Shown here piece by piece: positions 10,456 through 20,736 of a DNA stretch of 64,000 nt. Source of the DNA: an uncultured Pelagibacteraceae bacterium. Its GTDB lineage: Bacteria > Pseudomonadota > Alphaproteobacteria > Pelagibacterales > Pelagibacteraceae. Each line of letters begins with the position of its first letter. Position 1 is the first letter of the stretch. The DNA lies in the NCBI GenBank assembly GCA_902538445.1, contig CACBFE010000002.1, forward strand, positions 75,759 through 139,758, read 5' to 3'. The translations under genes and the position numbers were made by a program. Below the pieces are notes generated by a model, which was given only the letters and a program-made list of their open reading frames with translations, was not told the DNA's origin and made no database searches.

Positions 10456-13400
10456 TAACTTGCTTTCTTAGTATTAGATCTTAAACTAATAGGATTGTCT
10501 AATTTATCAAGCATTTCAATCGGGCAAATTTGTTTAAATTTTTTAAGTTCTTTATCAAAGTCATTTAATATTTTCTGAGCAATTTTTGAATTTGTTTCTT
10601 TAACAAAAGTATTTAGACTTTCTTTTAAAAACTTCTTCCAATAATCTGTTTCAACTTCTTGCCAAACTATTGAAGTTGGGTTAACAAAATTTTCAAATGT
10701 ATTATTATCATCATAAACAAATGCCATTCCACCCGTCATTCCTGCTCCAAAATTGTCACCTACTTCTCCAAGTATTATAGCTGTTCCACCTGTCATATAC
10801 TCACAACCGTGAGCTCCACAACCTTCGACGATTGAAAAGCTTCCAGAATTTCTCACGGCAAATCTCTCTCCAGCTTGTCCAGAGGCGTATAAATTACCTG
10901 AAGTTGCTCCGTACAGAACAGTATTACCAATAATTGTGTTTTCATTTGAGACTAATGAACTTTTAGGGGAAGGGCACACCACAATTGTACCTCCGGATAA
11001 CCCTTTACCAACATAATCGTTACAGTCACCTTCAACAGAAAGCTTTATACCTTTAGTTAAAAAGGCTCCAAGCGATTGCCCGGCTGACCCCTCCAGTTTA
11101 ATTTGCACTGTATTTTCGTCCAATTTGTTGTTACCAAATTTTTTATAAATGTGATGAGATAACCTTGTTCCAACAGATCTTGATGTATTTTCTATCTCAT
11201 AATTGAAAATATTTTCTTTGTCTAATTTAATTTTGTCTTTTATCTCGGACCAAATTTTTTCATCAAGAGTATCTGGTACTTCGTTAATATGCTTGTCTTT
11301 ACAATATCTTAAATTTTCACCGGGGTCTGCTTGAACCAATAAAGGATTTAAATCTAAATCATCTAAATTAGATGCGCCTTTATTAATTTGGGTTAATAAA
11401 TCTGTTCTTCCAATTATTTCATTGATTGACTTAAATCCTAGAGAGGCAAGGATCTCTCTTACTTCCATCGCAGCAAATTTAAATAAATTTACAACTTTCT
11501 CAGGAGTGCCTGTAAATTTTTCACGTAGAGCTTCGTCTTGACTGCAAACTCCAACTGGACATGTGTTCGAATGACATTGCCTTACCATTATACATCCCAT
11601 AGCAACTAAAGATGATGTTCCCATACCATATTCTTCGGCTCCCATCATAGCTGCCATGACAATATCTCGACCGGTTTTTAATCCACCATCCGTTCTTAAA
11701 GTAACGTTATGTCTTAAATTATTTAACGTGAGAATTTGGTTTGCCTCTGTTAAACCCATCTCCCAGGGTATACCAGCGTATTTTATACTAGTTTGAGGGC
11801 TTGCACCTGTACCTCCTGAGTGACCTGAAATCAGAATTATGTCTGCTTTAGCTTTAGCAACTCCAGCTGCGATTGTTCCTATACCAGTAGATGCAACTAA
11901 TTTTACTCCAACTCTAGCACCTGGGTTTATCTGTTTCAAATCATAGATAAGTTGTGCCAAATCCTCTATGGAGTAAATATCGTGATGAGGTGGAGGAGAT
12001 ATAAGTGTAACTCCTGGCGTAGAATGTCTCAATCTAGCTATTTCCTTCGTAACTTTGAAACCTGGAAGCTGTCCACCTTCGCCTGGCTTAGCTCCTTGAG
12101 CAATTTTAATTTCTATTTCGTTAGCATTGTTTAAATAATCAACCGTTACTCCAAATCTAGCTGATGCTATTTGTTTTACCCTTGAATTAGCACTATCTCC
12201 ATTTGGTAGTGTTTTAAATCTTTTTGCATCCTCTCCTCCTTCACCACTACATGAAGCTCCTTTTATTCTGTTCATTCCAACCGCCAGGGTTTCGTGGGCT
12301 TCAGCGGACAATGCTCCATGAGACATGCTTCCACTTCCAAATCTTTTTAATATTTCCTCTAAAGGTTCAACTTCATTTATATCAATTGGTTTATGAGTTT
12401 TTTTAAATTCAAGTAAATCTCTAATGTTGATTGGTGGTAAATTATGTATTCCGGCTGAATACTTTTTGTACATTTCATAAGAGCCACTACCAACTGCACT
12501 TTGCAACAAATGAATAAGTTTTCCTTGATACTGATGGTCTTCACCGCTTTTTCTATATCTGTATAATCCTCCGATAGGTAAAGTGAACACATTTTTTGCG
12601 TTGAATTTTTCATGAAGTTCTTTAATTTTTTTCTCTATTCCGATAATGCCTATTCCTGAAATTCTTGAAGACATACCTGGAAAATAATCTGATACAATTG
12701 CTCTACTTAAACCCACCGCCTCAAAATTACAACCACCTCTATAAGAGCTTATAACTGATATTCCCATCTTAGACATAATTTTAAGAAGACCAGCATCTAT
12801 AGATTTTTTAAATTTCTTTACACAAGTTTCAAAATCAGATTTACCGAATAATTTTTTTTCAAATCTTTGATGAATACTATCTATTGCAAGATATGGGTTC
12901 ACTGTAGTGGCTCCGACACCAATCAAAATAGCAAAAGAGTGCGTATCCATTGCATCGGAGCATTCAACATTAAGAGAACAATATCCCCTTAAACCATGTT
13001 TTACTAAATGTGAATGAACTGCCCCAACAGTTAATATACTTGGGATACTAGCTTTTTGACTCGAAATATTTTTATCAGATAAAATTAAGCAAGTGCTTCC
13101 TTCTCTTACTGCTGTCTCAGCTTCTTCTCGAATTAAATCAATTCTTTCTTTAAGAGATTTTTGAATATCGAAAGAACAATCAATTACTTTAACTTTTTTT
13201 GAAAAAAACTTTTTAAACTTTTTAAATTGTGAGTTAGTTAGTATAGGGCTATCTAGAACATAAATATTTTCCTCTGTTAAATTATCGAAGTCTAAAATGT
13301 TTCCTAAGTTTCCAAATCTTGTTTTTAAACTCATGACTTTATTCTCTCTCAAAGAATCGATTGGAGGATTTGTAACTTGGCTGAAGTTTTGCCTAAAATA

Positions 13401-14951
13401 GTGGGAAACTGGTCTGAAATGGCTTGACAAGACTGCAACAGGAGTATCATCCCCCATTGATCCAGAAGCTTCTTTGCCTTCTTCGGCCATTGGATGAAGA
13501 ATCAATTCTAGGTCTTCAACGCTTAGTCCTGATAAATATTGTCTTTTTCTCAAGTCTTCACTGATGAAATTTGGTTTTTCATCTTCAGATGAAATTTTTT
13601 TCTCTAAATCAATAATTTGCTTATTATATTTTTTGTAATCTTTAGCTAAAAGATCTTTTATTTGTTTATCTTTATATAATTTTCCTTTTTTTAAATCTAT
13701 TGCTATGATTTGACCAGGACCAAGTTTTCCTTTTTCAATGATATTTTCTTCTGGAATTTTAATCATCCCAGTTTCAGATCCGGCAAAAAATAGATCGTCT
13801 GAAGTGATTGAATATCTTAAAGGCCTTAGTCCGTTTCTATCAGAAGAAGCTAAAACCCATTTTGCATCGGTAGCGCAAATTGCTGCGGGACCATCCCAGG
13901 GTTCAATAGTGCTATTTAAAAAATTAAATAAGTCTTGATGATTTTTTGGTACTGTTTTGCTTCGTTTTGACCACGAATCTGGGATCATCATTAATTTTAT
14001 CAATGGAGCTAACTTTCCTGAATGAGTTAAAAGTTCAAAAACATTATCAAGAGCACCCGAGTCAGAAGAACTTCTTATTACTGGTTTCAAATTTTTAACA
14101 TCTTTAAAAAGAGGACTAGACATATCTTGCTCATGTATTTTCATCCAATTAATATTTCCTTTTACAGTATTAATTTCTCCGTTGTGCGCTAGAGTTCTAA
14201 AAGGTTGGGCCAAATCCCAACTTGGAAAAGTATTAGTAGAATATCTTTGATGAAATATAGCAAATCTAGAGGTTAACTTTTTATCATTCAAATCTGGATA
14301 AAATTCTGAAAGCATTTCTGCTAAAAACATTCCTTTATAAACAATCGATCTTGAGCTAAAAGAACAAATGTAAAAGTCTTTAATTTGTTTATTTCTAGCA
14401 ACTTTTTCAATTTTTTTTCTTGTTTCAAATAAATCTCTTTCAAGATCATTAGTTTGCATTGTCTCATTTTTTTTAAACATTACTTGAGCAATTTCTGGGC
14501 GATTTTGATCCGCTGTTTTACCAAGCACGCTTGGATTAATTGGAACTTGCCTCCAACCATAAATATAATAGTTTTCGGTTAGAAGAGCTGACTCTATGAT
14601 TTCTCTACATTTTTCTTGTTCAGCATAATCTGTTCTTGGAAGAAAAACCATTCCAACACAAATTCTTTTATTTTCATCAAGCGTATGACCGGTAGACAAA
14701 ATTTTTTCTTTAAAAAAATCTGGAGCAATTTCAATTTGAATTCCAGCACCATCTCCAGATTTTCCATCAGCATCAACAGCTCCTCTGTGCCAAATAGCCT
14801 TTAAAGCTTCAATACCGTACTCAACAATTTTTCTTGATTTTTTTCCATTAGTTGAAGCTATCAATCCAACTCCACATGCATCGTGCTCCATAGATTGATT
14901 ATAATTGAAACTTTTTTCTAAAATATATTTATTTTTTCTATAATCGCTCAT
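10455..14951 (-). CDS. gltB: Glutamate synthase (NADPH) large subunit
   Basis: 1498-aa ORF: Cys-type glutaminase domain (HDACGVGLIAS), FMN-binding synthase domain, GXGXG C-terminal domain. Confidence 0.98.
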   Translation of the reverse strand: MSDYRKNKYILEKSFNYNQSMEHDACGVGLIASTNGKKSRKIVEYGIEALKAIWHRGAVDADGKSGDGAGIQIEIAPDFFKEKILSTGHTLDENKRICVGMVFLPRTDYAEQEKCREIIESALLTENYYIYGWRQVPINPSVLGKTADQNRPEIAQVMFKKNETMQTNDLERDLFETRKKIEKVARNKQIKDFYICSFSSRSIVYKGMFLAEMLSEFYPDLNDKKLTSRFAIFHQRYSTNTFPSWDLAQPFRTLAHNGEINTVKGNINWMKIHEQDMSSPLFKDVKNLKPVIRSSSDSGALDNVFELLTHSGKLAPLIKLMMIPDSWSKRSKTVPKNHQDLFNFLNSTIEPWDGPAAICATDAKWVLASSDRNGLRPLRYSITSDDLFFAGSETGMIKIPEENIIEKGKLGPGQIIAIDLKKGKLYKDKQIKDLLAKDYKKYNKQIIDLEKKISSEDEKPNFISEDLRKRQYLSGLSVEDLELILHPMAEEGKEASGSMGDDTPVAVLSSHFRPVSHYFRQNFSQVTNPPIDSLRENKVMSLKTRFGNLGNILDFDNLTEENIYVLDSPILTNSQFKKFKKFFSKKVKVIDCSFDIQKSLKERIDLIREEAETAVREGSTCLILSDKNISSQKASIPSILTVGAVHSHLVKHGLRGYCSLNVECSDAMDTHSFAILIGVGATTVNPYLAIDSIHQRFEKKLFGKSDFETCVKKFKKSIDAGLLKIMSKMGISVISSYRGGCNFEAVGLSRAIVSDYFPGMSSRISGIGIIGIEKKIKELHEKFNAKNVFTLPIGGLYRYRKSGEDHQYQGKLIHLLQSAVGSGSYEMYKKYSAGIHNLPPINIRDLLEFKKTHKPIDINEVEPLEEILKRFGSGSMSHGALSAEAHETLAVGMNRIKGASCSGEGGEDAKRFKTLPNGDSANSRVKQIASARFGVTVDYLNNANEIEIKIAQGAKPGEGGQLPGFKVTKEIARLRHSTPGVTLISPPPHHDIYSIEDLAQLIYDLKQINPGARVGVKLVASTGIGTIAAGVAKAKADIILISGHSGGTGASPQTSIKYAGIPWEMGLTEANQILTLNNLRHNVTLRTDGGLKTGRDIVMAAMMGAEEYGMGTSSLVAMGCIMVRQCHSNTCPVGVCSQDEALREKFTGTPEKVVNLFKFAAMEVREILASLGFKSINEIIGRTDLLTQINKGASNLDDLDLNPLLVQADPGENLRYCKDKHINEVPDTLDEKIWSEIKDKIKLDKENIFNYEIENTSRSVGTRLSHHIYKKFGNNKLDENTVQIKLEGSAGQSLGAFLTKGIKLSVEGDCNDYVGKGLSGGTIVVCPSPKSSLVSNENTIIGNTVLYGATSGNLYASGQAGERFAVRNSGSFSIVEGCGAHGCEYMTGGTAIILGEVGDNFGAGMTGGMAFVYDDNNTFENFVNPTSIVWQEVETDYWKKFLKESLNTFVKETNSKIAQKILNDFDKELKKFKQICPIEMLDKLDNPISLRSNTKKAS

Positions 14952-14956
14952 TTTAG

Positions 14957-16402
14957 TTATGCCGCCTCGACTGATTTAGCTTTACTAGCTTTAAGTTTTA
15001 AGTATTTTTCAATTTGTTCAGCGGCATCTCTCCCATCTCTAATAGCCCAAACCACCAATGAAGCACCTCTAACGATATCTCCGGCAGCAAAAATTCCATC
15101 TAAATTAGTCTGCATTGACTTTAAATTAATTTTAATGGTACCCCACTGTGATATAACTAACTCTTTAGCATTAAATAGTTTAGGTAAATTTTCTGGGTCA
15201 AATCCCAAAGATTTTATAACAAGATCTGCTGAGATCTTATAGTCAGATCCTTGCTCAATCTCAGGCCTTCTTCTTCCTGAAGAGTCTGGTTCTCCTAATT
15301 TCATTTTATTAACCTCAACAGCTTCAACACGAGTATTTCCAATAAATCTTTTAGGACTTGTCAGCCAAACAAATTCCACTCCCTCTTCAATAGCATTTCC
15401 AACTTCTCTTGCTGAACCAGGCATATTTTCACGATCACGTCTGTATAAACATTTTACCGATTTAGCTTTTTGTCTTACCGATGTTCTTACACAATCCATT
15501 GCTGTGTCTCCTCCGCCAATAACGACAACATTTTTGCCTTCTGCATTTAATGTACCGTTATCGAATAACTCAACTTTATCGCCTAACCCTTTTTTATTAG
15601 ATGCAGTTAAAAAATCCATTGCTGGAAAAATATTTTGAAGTTGGTGACCTGGTATGTCTATTTCTCTAGCTTTATAAACTCCTGTTGCAATAAGTATAGC
15701 GTCGTGCTTATCTTTTAGTTCATACAAAGATTTATCTTTTCCGACTTCAAAATTCTGGACAAACTTTATACCAGTATCTTTAAGTAATTTTGTTCTTCTT
15801 TCGACAACGAATTTTTCTAATTTAAAATTTGGGATACCGTAAATTAAAAGACCACCGGGTCTATCATATCTATCATAAATTGTAACTTGATAACCAGATT
15901 TTCTTAGCTCCTCTGCGCAAGCCATTCCTGCGGGTCCTGCACCGATTATTCCAACTGATTGTTTAATCTCTTTTTTTACTTTAAAAGGTTTGATCCAGCC
16001 TTTATCCCAAGCTGTGTCTGTAATATATTTTTCAATTGAGCCAATAGTAACTGTTCCGTGGCCTGATTGCTCTATAACACAATTTCCCTCACAAAGCCTG
16101 TCTTGAGGACATATCCTTCCACAAACCTCTGGCATATTATTCGTACTTTGAGATACTTCGTAAGCTTCTTTAAGGCGGCCCTCTGCGGTTAATTTTAGCC
16201 AATCTGGGATATTATTACTTAATGGACAATGTATTTGGCAAAAAGGGACTCCGCACTGAGAGCATCTGCTTGATTGCTCTGTTGCCTTATTAGTGATGTA
16301 GTCTTTGTAAATCTCATTGAAATCACCTTTTCTTTTAGAAGTATTTCTTTTTTCGGGTGTTTCTTGTTTAACGTCCACAAACTTTAGCATTTTTTTTGTC
16401 AT
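14957..16402 (-). CDS. gltD: Glutamate synthase small subunit
   Basis: Cys-rich Fe-S N-terminus (CSQCGVPFCQIHCPLSNNIPDW) plus two dinucleotide-binding domains (GIIGAGPAGMACAEELRKSG). Confidence 0.97.
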   Translation of the reverse strand: MTKKMLKFVDVKQETPEKRNTSKRKGDFNEIYKDYITNKATEQSSRCSQCGVPFCQIHCPLSNNIPDWLKLTAEGRLKEAYEVSQSTNNMPEVCGRICPQDRLCEGNCVIEQSGHGTVTIGSIEKYITDTAWDKGWIKPFKVKKEIKQSVGIIGAGPAGMACAEELRKSGYQVTIYDRYDRPGGLLIYGIPNFKLEKFVVERRTKLLKDTGIKFVQNFEVGKDKSLYELKDKHDAILIATGVYKAREIDIPGHQLQNIFPAMDFLTASNKKGLGDKVELFDNGTLNAEGKNVVVIGGGDTAMDCVRTSVRQKAKSVKCLYRRDRENMPGSAREVGNAIEEGVEFVWLTSPKRFIGNTRVEAVEVNKMKLGEPDSSGRRRPEIEQGSDYKISADLVIKSLGFDPENLPKLFNAKELVISQWGTIKINLKSMQTNLDGIFAAGDIVRGASLVVWAIRDGRDAAEQIEKYLKLKASKAKSVEAA

Positions 16403-16566
16403 GACTGTGTTAATTAAGTTAAGAATTAGAGTAATGATAGCTTTTTAGGGTCAATACTAGTTACCTATATTATAAAAACCTTAAAAAAATAATGTCATTT
16501 TTTGCATACCTGATATGCATCCAAAATTGCCAATAAAAAAACAACCTTTAATTTTATTTATTATAC

Positions 16567-17325
16567 GTGATTGAAATTTTTATCCTATCGTTAATACAAG
16601 GGATTACAGAATTTATACCTATCAGTTCTTCGTCTCATCTTATCCTTATTTCAAGGTATTTAAATTTTGATAGTCAGAGCCTTTCGATCGATGTGAGTTT
16701 GCACATAGGGTCATTTATTGCAGTACTATTCTACTTTTATAAAGATATCTTAAGTTTTATTGAGAACAAGATTATTTTTCTTAAAATTTTAATTTCGTCA
16801 ATTCCAGTAATGTTAGTGGGTTTTTATCTTGTAGAAACTGGTATGATTGAAAAAATTAGAAATATAAAAATTATAGCTTTTACAACTTTAATATTTGGAG
16901 TTCTTCTTTACATAAGTGACAGATTTAAATTAGAAAAAAATATAAAAAATAATTTTACTTATAAATCAGCAATATTTATAGGATGTTTTCAAATCTTATC
17001 ATTAATACCTGGAGTTAGTAGATCTGGTATAGCCATAACTGCTGCTAGATTATTAAATTTTAAAAGAATTGATGCTGGAAAAATTTCTTTTTTAATTTCT
17101 ATACCAATTTTAGGCGCTGTATCAATTTTTGGAATAAAAACTTTATTCTCTTCTGATGATTTGAGTTTTACTTATTTAAATTTATTTTCAATAATAATAT
17201 CCTTTTTCTTCTCACTAATTACAATTAAATATTTTTTAAATTATATTAATAAGTTCAATTTAAATGTTTTTGTTTATTATAGGATTTTTTTGGGTATAGT
17301 ACTAATAATTTTAGCCTACCTATAA
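16567..17325 (+). CDS. uppP: Undecaprenyl-diphosphatase (BacA/UppP family)
   Basis: QGITEFIPISSSSHLIL and PGVSRSGIAITAARLL motifs; GTG start. Confidence 0.95.
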   Translation: MIEIFILSLIQGITEFIPISSSSHLILISRYLNFDSQSLSIDVSLHIGSFIAVLFYFYKDILSFIENKIIFLKILISSIPVMLVGFYLVETGMIEKIRNIKIIAFTTLIFGVLLYISDRFKLEKNIKNNFTYKSAIFIGCFQILSLIPGVSRSGIAITAARLLNFKRIDAGKISFLISIPILGAVSIFGIKTLFSSDDLSFTYLNLFSIIISFFFSLITIKYFLNYINKFNLNVFVYYRIFLGIVLIILAYL

Positions 17326-17415
17326 TATATAAGTTAATAATAAAATTATTATCAAAACAAAAAAGAAAAATACAATCACAGATTTTTGTAAAGACAAATT
17401 TGATAATATTTTCAT
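17320..17415 (-). CDS. Unannotated 31-aa single-TM peptide (MKILSNLSLQKSVIVFFFFVLIIILLLTYIL)
   Basis: ATG preceded by SD-like AAGGTGG; continuous frame to TAG; lies 41 nt downstream of tRNA-Arg on the same strand. Below the ORF-track length cut-off. Confidence 0.5.
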   Translation of the reverse strand: MKILSNLSLQKSVIVFFFFVLIIILLLTYIL

Positions 17416-17456
17416 AATGCCACCTTATTATTATTTTTTCAAAAATAAATCAACAC

Positions 17457-17533
17457 TGGCGCGCCTGCTAGGATTTGAACCCAGAACCTCCTGGTCCGTA
17501 GCCAAGCGCTCTATCCAGTTGAGCTACAGGCGC
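17457..17533 (-). tRNA. tRNA-Arg (anticodon ACG), CCA encoded
   Basis: Reverse complement GCGCCTGTAGCTCAACTGGATAGAGCGCTTGGCTACGGACCAGGAGGTTCTGGGTTCAAATCCTAGCAGGCGCGCCA folds as a cloverleaf with a CTACGGA anticodon loop. Confidence 0.97.
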
Positions 17534-17594
17534 ATTTTATTGAATTATCAAATTAAGAGTTGTATTTAAAGATATTAAATTTATATTAAAAACT

Positions 17595-18770
17595 ATGAAA
17601 AACTCAGTAATTATTACATCTGCAATTAGAACAGCGGTTGGTTCCCTTGGGAAAACACTTAAAAATGTTGAAAGCTCAGATTTGGGAGCAGCTGTAATAA
17701 AAGATTTAATAGATAAATCTAAACTTAGCAAACAAGATGTAGATGAAATTATTCTAGGTCAAGTTTTAACAGCTGGACTTGGGCAAAACCCTGCTAGACA
17801 AGCAGCTATAAAAGCAGGGATACCAAAAGAAAAACCTGCTTATGTTGTAAACCAGGTTTGTGGATCTGGTATTAGGTCTGTTGTATCAGGTTATCAAAGT
17901 TTAAGTTCTGGGAATTCAAAAGTAGTTATTGCTGGAGGACAAGAAAACATGTCTCTAGCTCCTCACGCAATTCATTTAAGAGATGGAAAAAAATTAGGTG
18001 ACGCTAAATTAATAGATACAATGATTAAAGATGGTTTATGGGATGCATTTCACGGGTATCATATGGGTGTTACAGCAGAAAATGTTGCGGAAAAATTTCA
18101 AATAACAAGAGAACAACAAGATAAATTTGCTTTAAGGTCTCAGGAAAAAGCTTTAAATGCTCAAAAACAAAAAAGATTTCAAGATGAAATAATGAATTTT
18201 AAAATTACGGCAAATAAAGCAGAAATAAATTTCAATAAAGATGAGCATCCAAGAGAGGGTATAAATTTAGATGCCTTATCAAGACTTAAGCCAGTATTTA
18301 AAAAAGATGGTACGGTTACTGCTGGAAATGCATCTGGTATTAATGATGGAGCTGCTGCTGTAATTTTAATGACAGCTGATGAAGCGGAAAAAAAAAGTAA
18401 ACAAAAATTAGTTTCAATTAAATCCTGGGCTAGTTGTGGTGTTGATCCAGCTTTAATGGGAACTGGTCCAATACCATCCTCAAAAAAAGCTTTGGAATTA
18501 GCTGGGTGGGATATAAAAGATGTTGACCTTTTTGAAATTAATGAAGCCTTTGCAGCTCAAAGTCTTGCCGTATTAAAGACGCTTTCTATACCAGAAGAGA
18601 AAGTTAATGTTAACGGTGGCGCAATAGCCTTAGGGCACCCTATTGGCGCATCCGGCACAAGAATTCTCGTAACTTTAATTCATGAGATGATTAAACGCGA
18701 CGTAAAAAAAGGTTTGGCTACTCTTTGTATAGGCGGTGGTATGGGTATAGCTATGTGCATAGAGAGATAA
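17595..18770 (+). CDS. Acetyl-CoA C-acetyltransferase (thiolase)
   Basis: NQVCGSGIRSV, NGGAIALGHPIGASGTRI and CIGGGMGIA thiolase signatures. Confidence 0.95.
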   Translation: MKNSVIITSAIRTAVGSLGKTLKNVESSDLGAAVIKDLIDKSKLSKQDVDEIILGQVLTAGLGQNPARQAAIKAGIPKEKPAYVVNQVCGSGIRSVVSGYQSLSSGNSKVVIAGGQENMSLAPHAIHLRDGKKLGDAKLIDTMIKDGLWDAFHGYHMGVTAENVAEKFQITREQQDKFALRSQEKALNAQKQKRFQDEIMNFKITANKAEINFNKDEHPREGINLDALSRLKPVFKKDGTVTAGNASGINDGAAAVILMTADEAEKKSKQKLVSIKSWASCGVDPALMGTGPIPSSKKALELAGWDIKDVDLFEINEAFAAQSLAVLKTLSIPEEKVNVNGGAIALGHPIGASGTRILVTLIHEMIKRDVKKGLATLCIGGGMGIAMCIER

Positions 18771-18779
18771 TTTTTTTCA

Positions 18780-19673
18780 ATGGATTTACCTATTGTTAAT
18801 CACCCAGATTACGTAGCTAAAATAAATGATGATAATAAATTTCCAATAAAAAAATTTGGAGCCTTAGCAAAATATTTATTGAAAAGTGGTGTTGTAAAAA
18901 AATTCTACATACCAAAGGAATGTTCCATAGAAACAATGAGAACTTCTCACTCTTTAGAATATATAAATCATATTAAAAATAAGACTTTAGATTTAAAACT
19001 TCAAAAAAAAATTGGGTTTCCAATTAATGATAGTGTAGCTAGACGATCTTTTGTTGCAACCGGTGGAACAGTACTTGCTAGCAAACTTGCATTAAGCTCA
19101 AAATTAGCATGCAATACAGCAGGTGGTAGTCATCATGCTACATTTGATTGTGGAGCTGGTTATTGTGTTTTTAATGATGTAGCTGTAGCAGCTAATTATT
19201 TAAAAAACAAAGGATATGCAAAAAGAATACTTATAGTCGATTTAGATGTTCACCAAGGAAATGGAAATTCAGAAATATTCAAAAATGATAAAAATGTTCA
19301 CACATTTAGTATGCACTGTGCTTCTAATTACCCTGCTAAAAAATCAAAGAGTGATCTTGATGTTGAACTTGAAGATAACATGGAGGATGAAGAATACTTA
19401 AATATTCTTTATAAAAATTTAAAAGAGCTAAATAAAGATAAGTTTGATTTTATATTTTACGTAGCTGGAGTTGACATTCATTTTGAAGATCGTTTAGGAA
19501 AACTAAAAATTACTGATAATGGAATTAATAAAAGAGATCAAATAGTTATAGAAAATTTTTACTCTAGAAATACTCCTTTATGCGGTGTTTTAGGTGGGGG
19601 CTACAACAAGAGTTTTGAAAAACTGATTAAGCTTCACTCACTGTTACACAAAAATTGCGCTAGAATTATTTAA
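18780..19673 (+). CDS. Histone deacetylase / acetylpolyamine amidohydrolase family protein
   Basis: GGSHHATFDCGAGYCVFNDVAVAA, VDLDVHQGNGNSEIF, AGVDIHFEDRLGKL, VLGGGY. Confidence 0.92.
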   Translation: MDLPIVNHPDYVAKINDDNKFPIKKFGALAKYLLKSGVVKKFYIPKECSIETMRTSHSLEYINHIKNKTLDLKLQKKIGFPINDSVARRSFVATGGTVLASKLALSSKLACNTAGGSHHATFDCGAGYCVFNDVAVAANYLKNKGYAKRILIVDLDVHQGNGNSEIFKNDKNVHTFSMHCASNYPAKKSKSDLDVELEDNMEDEEYLNILYKNLKELNKDKFDFIFYVAGVDIHFEDRLGKLKITDNGINKRDQIVIENFYSRNTPLCGVLGGGYNKSFEKLIKLHSLLHKNCARII

Positions 19674-19693
19674 ACTTAGAATTTTTTAAACTC

Positions 19694-19734
19694 AGCCCTA
19701 ACTACCTCTTATAGGAGTTCTAGGGGTCAGGGCT
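19694..19734. repeat. Stable G/C-containing hairpin AGCCCT/AGGGCT with nested AACT-a-CCT/AGG-AGTT stem
   Basis: Read directly from AGCCCTAACTACCTCTTATAGGAGTTCTAGGGGTCAGGGCT, between convergent gene ends; no U-tract on either strand. Confidence 0.6.
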
Positions 19735-19872
19735 AAGCTTAAACTAAATCTAACTTAGATTTTATACTCAAATAATGTATGAAAATGACGCGCTACAATT
19801 TTATCATTTTTATTAAGATTCACTCAACGCAATAAAGTTTAGTAAAACTTATTTAAATCATCCCTATATCTG

Positions 19873-20724
19873 TTACTTTTTACTTATTGTTAACTTACTT
19901 CTATCTTTATTCATACTAAACCCAGCAAAGTATATTGTATGCGAAGGGAATTGATATCCTTCAGGATAAGAAGCACCACCATATTCAGGATGTGAGTATG
20001 TACCATATTTAATATCAACATAATCGTGGGAAGCTGTTTTAAATCCTGATCTATAAACTTTTAATTCATCATTAATATAAACTTTGATAAAACCATCATA
20101 TTGTTTTGAATATCTAATATTAAACTCAACTTTATGCCATTTACCTTTTAGATTTTTTTCATCAATAACATGATTGCCTTCAATAGAAAGTTTTCCGTTG
20201 TAAATAGAAGCAGAAAATTGAGGCGCATAACCACCTACAGTTTGACCACCTTTGCGATTAACACTATAAAATTGTGTTATGTAAGGTTGTAAAAGTTTAT
20301 CTTTAAAATTATCAGGTGTGTTAGGTACATAGAAATAGTAACCTACCCATATTTCTTTTGCTTTTTTACCTATTCTTATATCTCCACTTGAAGCAACTTC
20401 TAGTCTTAATCTATTACTATTACAATCAGTAGTTCCAGTTCCTATTTTAACTTTATTTTCTCTCCAGAAATGACCTGCTGTTCCACAATCACCTTTTCTA
20501 GGGCTAAAATTTTCAATTAATTTAAAAGGTGAAGTGCCTGTAGGGTCTTTGATTATAGAATAATTATGATTACGTAATTCTTTTTTTAAATAATTAGCTA
20601 TATGAACCTTATCAATCTTACCCCTTTTTAAATAATTCGGATTTTTAGATACAACATCGGCAAACACAACACCCGTCACCAAAAAAAAAATTATATTGAT
20701 ATAAAATATAATCAGTTTTTTCAT
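19873..20724 (-). CDS. Secreted protein resembling heparin-lyase-I-like polysaccharide lyases
   Basis: Signal peptide; jelly-roll-like pattern with EVASSGDIRIGKKAKEIWVGYYFYVP and KGKWHKVEFNIRYSKQYDGFIKVYINDELKVYRSG. Family assignment is by resemblance only. Confidence 0.55.
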   Translation of the reverse strand: MKKLIIFYINIIFFLVTGVVFADVVSKNPNYLKRGKIDKVHIANYLKKELRNHNYSIIKDPTGTSPFKLIENFSPRKGDCGTAGHFWRENKVKIGTGTTDCNSNRLRLEVASSGDIRIGKKAKEIWVGYYFYVPNTPDNFKDKLLQPYITQFYSVNRKGGQTVGGYAPQFSASIYNGKLSIEGNHVIDEKNLKGKWHKVEFNIRYSKQYDGFIKVYINDELKVYRSGFKTASHDYVDIKYGTYSHPEYGGASYPEGYQFPSHTIYFAGFSMNKDRSKLTISKK

Positions 20725-20736
20725 TTTTAAATTTTG

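Noticed and set aside
12377-12613. Minus-strand 78-aa ORF
   Set aside because: Out-of-frame shadow inside gltB, which has a continuous convincing frame.
19694-19734. Possible tmRNA or tRNA fragment
   Set aside because: No T-arm GGTTCRA sequence, no acceptor stem; kept only as an unexplained hairpin.
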